From NCBI GenBank assembly GCA_002347285.1, contig DDXW01000036.1, forward strand, positions 1 through 20,915: a stretch of DNA of 20,915 bases. The letters run 5' to 3'. Numbering within the stretch: the stretch's first letter is position 1; each line of letters starts with the position of its first letter. The notes below the pieces were generated by a model that did not search any database, was not told the DNA's origin, and worked only from the letters and a program-made list of their open reading frames with translations. The position numbers and the translations under genes are program-made. Positions 14,363 to 20,915 of this stretch are shown here, piece after piece. This stretch comes from Rhodocyclaceae bacterium UBA2250. Its GTDB lineage: Bacteria > Pseudomonadota > Gammaproteobacteria > Burkholderiales > Rhodocyclaceae.

Positions 14363-16345
14363 CTAGCCGGCGCCGCGGCCCAGCAGCGCCTTGAAGTTGG
14401 CGAGTTTCGCGTTGCCGGCGGCCTTGTCGAAACTCGGCGCTGGCGAGGCGGCGCCCCCTTCGTGCTTCAGCTCGTCGCCCATCTCGGCGATGAAGCGCGA
14501 GGCGGCGCGCTCGACGATCTCGCGGCCCTGCTTGCGCCTGGCGCACCAGCTGACGTTGAGCGACAGTTGCGCGCGCGTGATGCCGACGTACATCAGCCGC
14601 CGCTCCTCCTCGATGTTGCCGGCGTCGATCGACTCGCGGTGCGGCAGGTTGCCTTCCTCGACGCCGACCAGATGGACATGACGAAACTCGAGACCCTTCG
14701 CGGCGTGCAGCGTGGCAAGCTGAACGACATCCATGTTCTCGTCCTGCTTGTCGAGCATGCTGATCAGCGCGACGGTCTGCGCCAGTTCGAGCAGGTTTTT
14801 CTTTTCCTCCTCACCCTTGTTCGCCAGCCAGCCGGCGAAGTCGCGCAGGTTGGCCCAGCGCGCCTCGGCATCCTTCGCGTCGAGCGTTTCGAACAGCCAG
14901 GCCTCGTAGCCGATCGCCTTGAGCAGGTCGTCGAGCACCTGCCCGGCCGGCTCCTTCTGCGCCCGATACTCCATGCGGTTGATGAAGTTGCCGAACTCGC
15001 GCAGCGCGGCGAGCGGCGCCGGCTTGAGTTCCAGCTCGATGCCCGGCGCGAAGATCGCCGCGAACAGGCCGATGTGCCGGCGCCCCGCCGCCTGTCCGAG
15101 CGCCTCCAGCGTCGTGCCGCCGATGCCGCGCTTCGGCGTCGTGGCGGCGCGGATGAAGGCGGGATCGTCGTCCTGGTTGGCCAGCAGGCGCAGGTAGCTC
15201 GTGACGTCCTTGATCTCGCTCTTGTCGAAGAAGGACTGGCCGCCGGAGAGCACGTAGGGCACCTTGTGGGCGCGCAATTGCTGCTCGAACAGCCGCGCCT
15301 GATGATTGCCGCGGTAGAGGATCGCGTAGTCGCGCCAGCGTCCGCGCGTCTCGAACTTGTGCGCCATCAGCCGTGTCACCACCCATTCGGCTTCGTGCGC
15401 GTCGTCGCGGCAGGCCATGACGCGAATCGCGTCGCCGTGTCCCTTGTCGGACCAGAGCTTCTTGTCGAACAGCTTCGGGTTATTCTTGATCACGCTGTTG
15501 GCCGCCTTGAGGATGCGCGTGGTCGAGCGATAGTTCTGCTCGAGCTTGATGACCTTGAGGCGCGGGAAATCGACCTGCAACTGGCGCAGGTTCTCGACGT
15601 CGGCGCCGCGCCAGGCGTAGATCGACTGGTCGTCATCGCCCACGGCGGTAAACGCGGCGCGCTCCCCGGTCAACAACCTCATCAACCGGTTCTGGCAGCG
15701 GTTGGTGTCCTGGTACTCATCCACCAGCAGATGCCAGATGCGCGAGCGCCATCGTTGCGCGACCTCCTCGTCCTGCTCGAGCAACTGCACCGGCTTCATG
15801 ATCAGGTCGTCGAAGTCGACCGCCTGGTAGGCCTTGAGCGTCCGCTCGTATTCGGCATAGACGCGCTGCGCGCCGGCTTCGAGATCGTCGGCCGGGGCGA
15901 CGGCGTCGGGGCCGAGCAGCGCGTTCTTCCACAGCGAGATGCGCTGCTGGATCGCTTTCACGCGCGCCTTATCGGCATCCTTGAGCAGTTCGCCGAACAG
16001 CGTCGCGGTGTCGCTGGCGTCGAGGATGGAAAAACCCGGTTTCAGGCCGATGGCGCGCGCCTCCATGCGCAGGAACTTCGCGCCGAGCGCGTGGAAGGTG
16101 CTGATGCCGGCTTCCTGCGCCCGCTCGCCGATCAGTTTCGCCGCCCGCTCGCGCATCTCGCGCGCCGCCTTGTTGGTGAAGGTGATCGCGACGACGTGCT
16201 GCGGCGCCATGCCGCATTCGCCGAGCAGATAGGCGATCTTCTGCGTGATGACGCGCGTCTTGCCGCTGCCCGCGCCGGCGAGCACCAGCAGCGGCCCGTC
16301 CAGATAGCGCACCGCCTCCCGCTGCGGCGGGTTGAGGCCGTGCAC
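14363..16345 (-). CDS. rep: ATP-dependent DNA helicase Rep
   Basis: This is a superfamily 1A 3'-5' DNA helicase that clears proteins from the path of replication forks and helps restart. It has 660 residues, near E. coli Rep (673) and shorter than UvrD (720). Q-motif LNPPQREAV (4-12), Walker A AGAGSGKT (23-30), motif Ib ITFTNKAAREM, Walker B DEYQD (209-213), motif III GDDDQSIYAWRGA, motif IV QNYRST and motif VI YVGITRA are present. The C-terminal KLANFKALLGRG resembles the Rep tail (LANLKAM), which favours Rep over UvrD or PcrA. The start is GTG (16343-16345), three bases after the stop of the zinc-ribbon gene, with GAAG as a weak Shine-Dalgarno sequence. A 28-base repeat sits in the codons for the low-complexity linker before the tail. 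The 33-base gap to the PhnD-like gene (14330-14362) holds no recognisable terminator. Confidence 0.94.
   Translation of the reverse strand: MHGLNPPQREAVRYLDGPLLVLAGAGSGKTRVITQKIAYLLGECGMAPQHVVAITFTNKAAREMRERAAKLIGERAQEAGISTFHALGAKFLRMEARAIGLKPGFSILDASDTATLFGELLKDADKARVKAIQQRISLWKNALLGPDAVAPADDLEAGAQRVYAEYERTLKAYQAVDFDDLIMKPVQLLEQDEEVAQRWRSRIWHLLVDEYQDTNRCQNRLMRLLTGERAAFTAVGDDDQSIYAWRGADVENLRQLQVDFPRLKVIKLEQNYRSTTRILKAANSVIKNNPKLFDKKLWSDKGHGDAIRVMACRDDAHEAEWVVTRLMAHKFETRGRWRDYAILYRGNHQARLFEQQLRAHKVPYVLSGGQSFFDKSEIKDVTSYLRLLANQDDDPAFIRAATTPKRGIGGTTLEALGQAAGRRHIGLFAAIFAPGIELELKPAPLAALREFGNFINRMEYRAQKEPAGQVLDDLLKAIGYEAWLFETLDAKDAEARWANLRDFAGWLANKGEEEKKNLLELAQTVALISMLDKQDENMDVVQLATLHAAKGLEFRHVHLVGVEEGNLPHRESIDAGNIEEERRLMYVGITRAQLSLNVSWCARRKQGREIVERAASRFIAEMGDELKHEGGAASPAPSFDKAAGNAKLANFKALLGRGAG
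14429..14456. repeat. 28-base dispersed repeat, copy 2, inside the 3' end of rep
   Basis: This copy matches 2877-2904 at 27 of 28 bases. On the minus strand it encodes GAASPAPSF in the poorly conserved linker before the Rep tail. The single change turns one stem pair into a G-T pair in plus-strand RNA, so the hairpin could still form there. Confidence 0.75.
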
Positions 16346-16348
16346 GGC

Positions 16349-16582
16349 TTACTTCAGCTTGCCGCGCAGTGGCGTAACCTGGTCGGGCGATTTGATTTCG
16401 ACCGTACCGCCGCCGCCGACCAGGTTGCCGCAGCTGCAACTGACCTTGATGTGGGAAACGGAACTGACGACTTCCTTGCATCCGCCGCATTCGTAATAGA
16501 CGTCGCCGCCCTTCGGCAGGCTGCCGTCGGGCTGGCTCGGAATCGGCTCGAACCGGTAAATCTTGCGCAAATCGACTTTCAT
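16349..16582 (-). CDS. Small zinc-ribbon-like protein of unknown function
   Basis: The 77-residue protein has four cysteines in a CxxC...CxC layout (C32, C35, C49, C51 in YECGGCKEV and VSCSCGN), suggesting a zinc ribbon or knuckle. It has no signal peptide or TM segment and is rich in glycine around the fold (LVGGGGTVEI). I do not recognise the family by name. It lies six bases after the DUF4197 gene and three bases before rep, so it must be cotranscribed with both. Codon use matches its neighbours, and the ATG at 16580-16582 is the only sensible start, with a weak AAG-containing ribosome binding region. The tight packing and coherent cysteine motif argue that it is a real gene. The function is open: a zinc-binding structural or regulatory protein is the most that can be said. 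Confidence 0.8.
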   Translation of the reverse strand: MKVDLRKIYRFEPIPSQPDGSLPKGGDVYYECGGCKEVVSSVSHIKVSCSCGNLVGGGGTVEIKSPDQVTPLRGKLK

Positions 16583-16588
16583 GATTGA

Positions 16589-17287
16589 CTACTTGAGAGC
16601 TCCAAATACCTTCTGGGCCAGGCTGCCGGCGGCCTCGACCGGGTTCTTGCGGATCGCCTTCTCTTCCTCGGCGATCATCAGATAGAGGCCGTCGAGGGTC
16701 TTTTCGGTAACGTAATTCTCGAGGTGGGTGTCCTTTTCCTTGACCAGCCCGAACTGGGCACCCTTCTTCGCGAACTTCTCGTAGGTCTTCGCCAGCTTGA
16801 CCTTCTCGACCGCCCGCTTGACGATCGGCAGGAACTTCTGGGTCAGCGGGGCAGCGGTCTTGCGCTTGAAGTACTGCGTGCCCGCATCGTCGCCACCGGT
16901 GAGGATGCCCTTGGCATCCTCGACGGTCATCTGCTTGACCGCATCGACCAGCAGGGCCTTCGCCTCGGGCACGGCGGCCTCGGCGGCGCGGTTCATCGCG
17001 ACGATCAGCTCGTCGGCCTGCTTGCCCATGCCGAGGCCGCGCATCAGGCCCTCGACCTTCTGCATGCTTTCGGGCAGCGGAATCTTGACCTTCGGGTTCT
17101 TGAGGAAGCCGTCGTTCCTGCCGAGCAATTCGACCGCCTTGCCTGCCCCCTGGGTCAGCGCCTCCTTGAGGCCGCCGCCCGCCTCCTGCCCGGAAATGTC
17201 GGCCAGCGAAAGCGCCTGGGCAGCGGCGGCCAACCACAGGCCGAGCCCCAGACCGGCGCACAGCCGATATAGTGCATTGATTTTCAC
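16589..17287 (-). CDS. DUF4197 family periplasmic protein
   Basis: The sequence fits DUF4197, a family of exported bacterial proteins with no known function. With the GTG start at 17285-17287 it has 232 residues: a signal peptide at 1-25 (RLCAGLGLGLWLAAAAQA, cleavage likely after AQA), then a mostly helical mature part with LSLADIS, KNPKVKIPLPESMQ, TGGDDAGTQYFKRKT and the C-terminal TEKTLDGLYLMIAEEEKAIR. DUF4197 proteins are typically about 220-260 residues long, so it is complete. GTG is preferred to the in-frame ATGs at 17314 and 17383 because GGGAG lies six bases before it and the signal peptide then begins correctly. The gene heads the zinc-ribbon and rep operon and is divergent from pstS. 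The conserved pairing with a helicase is unexplained. Confidence 0.87.
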   Translation of the reverse strand: MKINALYRLCAGLGLGLWLAAAAQALSLADISGQEAGGGLKEALTQGAGKAVELLGRNDGFLKNPKVKIPLPESMQKVEGLMRGLGMGKQADELIVAMNRAAEAAVPEAKALLVDAVKQMTVEDAKGILTGGDDAGTQYFKRKTAAPLTQKFLPIVKRAVEKVKLAKTYEKFAKKGAQFGLVKEKDTHLENYVTEKTLDGLYLMIAEEEKAIRKNPVEAAGSLAQKVFGALK

Positions 17288-17293
17288 GACCTT

Positions 17294-17298
17294 CTCCC
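17294..17298 (-). promoter_or_regulatory. Ribosome binding site deciding the DUF4197 GTG start
   Basis: On the minus strand this reads GGGAG, six bases before the GTG at 17287. No comparable site precedes the earlier in-frame ATG codons. Confidence 0.7.
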
Positions 17299-17323
17299 AT
17301 TCAGAGAATCGCATTGAGTCGGC

Positions 17324-17329
17324 ATTATC
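17324..17329 (-). promoter_or_regulatory. Possible -10 box for the DUF4197-zinc ribbon-rep operon
   Basis: On the minus strand this is GATAAT, five of six matches to TATAAT, placed 36 bases before the GTG. The -35 region at the usual distance (GAGGCA, 17347-17352) is poor, so the assignment is tentative. Confidence 0.35.
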
Positions 17330-17373
17330 GCCGTTTTGTGGAGACTTGCCTCGCCCGGCTGGTGAAACAAGGT

Positions 17374-17402
17374 CTGTCATCAACCTGTAACACGACTTTC
17401 AC
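17374..17402 (+). promoter_or_regulatory. Pho box (PhoB binding site) of the pst operon
   Basis: Three 7-base units recur at exactly 11 bases: CTGTCAT (17374), CTGTAAC (17385) and CTTTCAC (17396). The first two with their 4-base spacer match the E. coli 18-base Pho box at about 15 positions. PhoB, phosphorylated under phosphate limitation, binds such direct repeats and replaces -35 recognition. A -10 candidate CAAAAT (17402-17407) starts ten bases after the second unit, the expected distance. Confidence 0.8.
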
Positions 17403-17407
17403 AAAAT
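17402..17407 (+). promoter_or_regulatory. -10 element of the pstS promoter
   Basis: CAAAAT matches TATAAT at four of six bases and lies ten bases downstream of the two best Pho units. Transcription would start near 17414, giving a leader of about 28 bases. Confidence 0.45.
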
Positions 17408-17429
17408 GCGCGGCACGCATTTCACAACC

Positions 17430-17434
17430 AGGAG
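17430..17434 (+). promoter_or_regulatory. Strong ribosome binding site of pstS
   Basis: AGGAG with a seven-base spacer precedes the ATG at 17442. It rules out an earlier in-frame ATG at 17406, which would place 12 residues in front of the signal peptide. Confidence 0.8.
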
Positions 17435-17441
17435 ACCCGCA

Positions 17442-18431
<990 letters not shown>

Positions 18432-18444
18432 TCCTCCCGGCTCC

Positions 18445-18472
18445 CGGCCGCTCCGCCCAGGCGGGGCGGCCG
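18445..18472 (+). promoter_or_regulatory. Strong hairpin between pstS and pstC
   Basis: A continuous 12-pair stem forms between 18445-18456 and 18461-18472 (CGGCCGCTCCGC with GCGGGGCGGCCG, including one U-G pair) around the loop CCAG. It starts 13 bases after the pstS stop. No U-run follows. It could protect the pstS 3' end from exonucleases or cause partial termination. Confidence 0.6.
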
Positions 18473-18488
18473 CATCGCCTTCCCTTGC

Positions 18489-18508
18489 AGGCCGCCGGCA
18501 GGCGGCTT
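18489..18508 (+). terminator. Second hairpin before pstC, possible partial terminator
   Basis: GCCGCC (18491-18496) pairs with GGCGGC (18501-18506) around GGCA, and A18489/G18490 extend the stem with T18508/T18507. TTTGGTCT follows, a weak U-rich tail. As pstC must still be transcribed, only partial termination is plausible. Confidence 0.45.
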
Positions 18509-18533
18509 TGGTCTGCCAACTTCCCGGATTATC

Positions 18534-19481
18534 ATGAGCGTCACTGTGACCCTCCCCATGGCTCCTTCCGACAACGCCGTCAGCGAGCGCCTGAGAAAAC
18601 GGGCGACCCGCCACGTCAAGGAACGCATCATCGAGGCGGTGCTGCTCGCCGCGGCGCTGGTGTCGGTGTTCACGACGCTGGCCATCGTCTACATTCTGGT
18701 TTCGGAATCCTGGGTGTTCTTCCAGCACGTGCCGCTGAAGGACTTCCTGTTCGACACCCAATGGACGCCGCTGTTCGACGACGCCCACTACGGCATCATG
18801 GTGCTGCTCTCGGGCACGATCACCAGTTCGGCCGTGGCTCTGCTCGTGGCGATCCCGCTCGGCACGATCATCGCGATCTACCTTTCCGAGTTCGCCCCCT
18901 TCAAGGTGCGCGAAATCGCCAAGCCCTTCCTCGAGCTGCTCGGCGGCGTGCCGACCATCATCTACGGCTACTTCGCGCTGGTCTTCCTGACACCCCTGCT
19001 GCAGATGATCTACCCCGACCTGCCCGGCTTCAACCTGCTGTCCGCCGGCATCGTGATGGGCATCATGATCATCCCCTACGTCGCCTCGCTGTCCGAGGAC
19101 GCGATGCGCGCCGTGCCGATGGCGCTGCGCGAAGGCTCCTACGCGATGGGCGCGACGCGCCTGCAGACCTCGCTGCGCGTCGTCGTGCCGGCCGCCACCT
19201 CCGGCATCGCCTCGGCCTACATCCTCGGCATCTCGCGCGCCGTCGGCGAGACGATGATCCTCGCCGTCGCCGCCGGCATGCAGCCGAACCTGACGTTCAA
19301 CCCGCTCGAACCGGGCGCGACGATCACCTCCTTCATCGTCCAGGTGGCGCTCGGCGACCTGCCGCACGGCTCGATCGGCTACCAGACGATCTTCGCCGCC
19401 GGCCTGACGCTGATGCTGATGACGCTGGCCTTCAACCTGCTCGGCTACTGGCTGCGCAAGCGCTACCGCGAGGTGTATTGA
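18534..19481 (+). CDS. pstC: Phosphate ABC transporter permease PstC
   Basis: PstC forms half of the inner-membrane channel for phosphate. The 315-residue protein has a basic cytoplasmic N-terminus (to about residue 32) and six predicted TM segments: about 33-58, 86-116, 130-158, 168-186, 222-245 and 283-305. The segment FLELLGGVPTIIYGYFALVF (131-150) is a PstC/PstA hallmark, and the ATPase-contacting EAA loop is at about 199-240 (REGSYAMGATRLQ, then GISRAVGET). ATG at 18534 was used; it has only a weak CCGGA ahead of it, consistent with lower translation than pstS. A second in-frame ATG lies at 18558. It is followed by pstA one base after the stop. Confidence 0.96.
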   Translation: MSVTVTLPMAPSDNAVSERLRKRATRHVKERIIEAVLLAAALVSVFTTLAIVYILVSESWVFFQHVPLKDFLFDTQWTPLFDDAHYGIMVLLSGTITSSAVALLVAIPLGTIIAIYLSEFAPFKVREIAKPFLELLGGVPTIIYGYFALVFLTPLLQMIYPDLPGFNLLSAGIVMGIMIIPYVASLSEDAMRAVPMALREGSYAMGATRLQTSLRVVVPAATSGIASAYILGISRAVGETMILAVAAGMQPNLTFNPLEPGATITSFIVQVALGDLPHGSIGYQTIFAAGLTLMLMTLAFNLLGYWLRKRYREVY

Positions 19482-19482
19482 G

Positions 19483-20409
19483 ATGCTGCAACCCCAGGAT
19501 ATCGAAGCCATCCGCGCGCTGATCGCGCGCGCCAAGCGCTGGGACGCCTTCTTCGGCGTGCTGGGCATCATCGCGCTGATGATCGGCGTGCTCACCTTCA
19601 GCGCCCTGTTTCTCGACATGGCGGTGCGCGGCATTCCCCGCCTCGACCTCGACTTCTTCACCAACTTCCCGTCACGCCGCGCCGCCAGCGCCGGCATCCT
19701 GTCGGCCTGGGTCGGCACGACGCTGGTGATGGTGGTGACGGCCTGCGCGGCCGTGCCGCTCGGCATCGCCGCCGGCGTCTATCTCGAGGAATACGCGCCG
19801 AAGAACTGGCTGACCGACATCATCGAGATCAACATCACCAACCTGGCCGGCGTGCCGTCGATCGTCTATGGCCTGCTGGCGCTCGGCCTGTTCGTCTACC
19901 AGTTCGGCCTCGGCCAGAGCATCCTCTCCGCCGGCCTGACGCTGGCGCTGCTGATCCTGCCGGTGGTGATCGTCGCCACGCGCGAATCGATCCGCGCCAT
20001 TCCCGTCTCGGTCCGCGAGGGGTCCTACGCCTGCGGCGCGACGACCTGGCAGACCGTCAGCGACCACATCCTGCCCTATTCGAGCGCCGGCATCCTGACG
20101 GGCGTCATCATCGGCATGGCGCGCGCCATCGGCGAAACGGCGCCGATCATCACCATCGGCGCGCTGACCTTCATCGCTTTCCTGCCGACCGCGCCCTTCG
20201 CCGGCGACCCGCCGGCCGGACTGTTCGACTGGGCGCTCGCTCCCTTCACGGTCATGCCGATCCAGATGTTCAACTGGACCTCCCGGCCCGAAGCGGCCTT
20301 CCTCGCCAACGCCGCCGCCGCCGGCTTCGTGCTGGTGCTGATGACGCTGGCCATGAACGGAGCCGCCATCTGGCTGCGCTACCGTCTGCGCAAAAACATC
20401 AAGTGGTAA
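19483..20409 (+). CDS. pstA: Phosphate ABC transporter permease PstA
   Basis: PstA is the second permease of the phosphate channel. The 308-residue protein has six TM segments: about 22-45, 72-100, 118-143, 148-166, 200-235 and 272-298. The stretch NLAGVPSIVYGLLALGLFVY (120-139) is the PstA counterpart of the PstC hallmark, and the EAA loop is REGSYACGATTWQ (178-190) followed by GMARAIGET (211-219). The ATG lies one base after the pstC stop, and GAGG upstream gives a ribosome binding site about nine bases away. pstB follows after seven bases. All features match a functional protein. Confidence 0.96.
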   Translation: MLQPQDIEAIRALIARAKRWDAFFGVLGIIALMIGVLTFSALFLDMAVRGIPRLDLDFFTNFPSRRAASAGILSAWVGTTLVMVVTACAAVPLGIAAGVYLEEYAPKNWLTDIIEINITNLAGVPSIVYGLLALGLFVYQFGLGQSILSAGLTLALLILPVVIVATRESIRAIPVSVREGSYACGATTWQTVSDHILPYSSAGILTGVIIGMARAIGETAPIITIGALTFIAFLPTAPFAGDPPAGLFDWALAPFTVMPIQMFNWTSRPEAAFLANAAAAGFVLVLMTLAMNGAAIWLRYRLRKNIKW

Positions 20410-20416
20410 CCCCATC

Positions 20417-20915
20417 ATGAGCGAAACGACTATCCAGACCGCCTCCCTGCCGATCAAGGCCGAGACGCGCAACCTCAATTTCTTCTACGGCGACTTCCAC
20501 GCGCTGAAGAACATCAACCTGCCGCTCTACGACAAGAAGGTCACCGCGCTGATCGGTCCTTCCGGCTGCGGCAAGAGCACGCTGCTGCGTTCGTTCAACC
20601 GCATGCACGACCTCTATCCCGGCAACCGCTACGCGGGCGAAATCATCCTGCATCCGGACCGCACCAACCTGCTCGACGCGCGCGTCGACCCGATCGAGGT
20701 GCGCATGCGCCTGTCGATGGTGTTCCAGAAGCCGAACCCCTTCCCCAAGACGATCTACGAGAACGTCGCCTACAGCCTGCGGGTGCGCGGCGTCAAACAG
20801 CGTTCGGTGCTCGACGACAAGGTCGAGGAGGCGCTCACCGGCGCGGCGATCTGGGACGAGGTCAAGCACCGCCTCCACGACATGGCCTTCGCCCTGTCGG
20901 GCGGCCAGCAGCAGC
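20417..20915 (+). CDS. pstB: Phosphate ABC transporter ATP-binding protein PstB (partial, 3' end outside window)
   Basis: The first 166 codons of the ATPase that powers PstSCA are present, and the frame is open to the window edge. Walker A GPSGCGKST is at residues 47-55, followed by LLRSFNRMHDLYPG, which is specific to PstB (room for the usual NRMNDL motif). The Q-loop is VFQKPNPFPKTIYENVAY, again a PstB hallmark, and the window ends inside the signature motif LSGGQQQ. The A-loop aromatic is Y24 in NFFYGDFHAL. The ATG at 20417 follows the pstA stop by seven bases. Walker B, the H-loop and any following phoU lie outside the window. Confidence 0.95.
   Translation, partial: MSETTIQTASLPIKAETRNLNFFYGDFHALKNINLPLYDKKVTALIGPSGCGKSTLLRSFNRMHDLYPGNRYAGEIILHPDRTNLLDARVDPIEVRMRLSMVFQKPNPFPKTIYENVAYSLRVRGVKQRSVLDDKVEEALTGAAIWDEVKHRLHDMAFALSGGQQQ

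Noticed and set aside
14462..16588. A 708-codon plus-strand frame opposite rep
   Set aside because: All helicase motifs are on the other strand; this frame is low-complexity with no family resemblance.

Overview
The window is a GC-rich (about two-thirds G+C by eye), densely packed chromosomal segment. Gene content and order (ftsEX, a Slt-type lytic transglycosylase with an NDUFA9-like reductase and cca, rep with DUF4197, pstSCAB, several GGDEF/EAL proteins) look like a free-living Gram-negative, most likely a betaproteobacterium of the Rhodocyclales/Burkholderiales type. That placement is an inference from protein character and gene order. No mobile element, prophage, CRISPR array, rRNA or tRNA was seen, and no gap between genes exceeds about 155 bases.

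Layout. (1) 1-2877, plus strand: the tail of a FAD-dependent dehydrogenase, then ftsE, ftsX and a PatB/MalY-type C-S lyase, all with overlapping or nearly overlapping stops and starts. (2) 2911-6878, minus strand, read right to left: 5-formyltetrahydrofolate cyclo-ligase, an HDOD protein with a degenerate EAL half, and a PAS-PAS-GGDEF-EAL protein, spaced as one operon. (3) 6912-10981, plus: slt, an NDUFA9-like NAD(P)-binding protein and cca, essentially without gaps. (4) 10982-14329, plus: a two-TM periplasmic-sensor GGDEF-EAL protein whose 3' end overlaps a gene for a PhnD-like periplasmic binding protein. (5) 14363-17287, minus: DUF4197 lipid/periplasm-targeted protein, a 77-residue zinc-ribbon protein and Rep helicase. 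(6) 17374-20915, plus: a strong Pho box, then pstS, pstC, pstA and pstB (cut by the window edge).

How it fits together. The right end is a classic PhoB-controlled high-affinity phosphate uptake operon, with two hairpins between pstS and pstC that could set the binding protein above the permeases. About 3 kb to the left, an orphan phosphonate/phosphate-type binding protein is tied to a membrane c-di-GMP enzyme, and a weaker Pho-box-like site with the same geometry lies in front of that pair. This is the best candidate for something not routinely described: ligand sensing by a periplasmic binding protein feeding c-di-GMP turnover, perhaps under phosphate control. A second, unlinked c-di-GMP/HDOD unit sits at 2911-6255. 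Other points of note are a tyrosine in place of the H-loop histidine in FtsE, and a 28-base near-identical repeat shared by an intergenic hairpin and the 3' end of rep.
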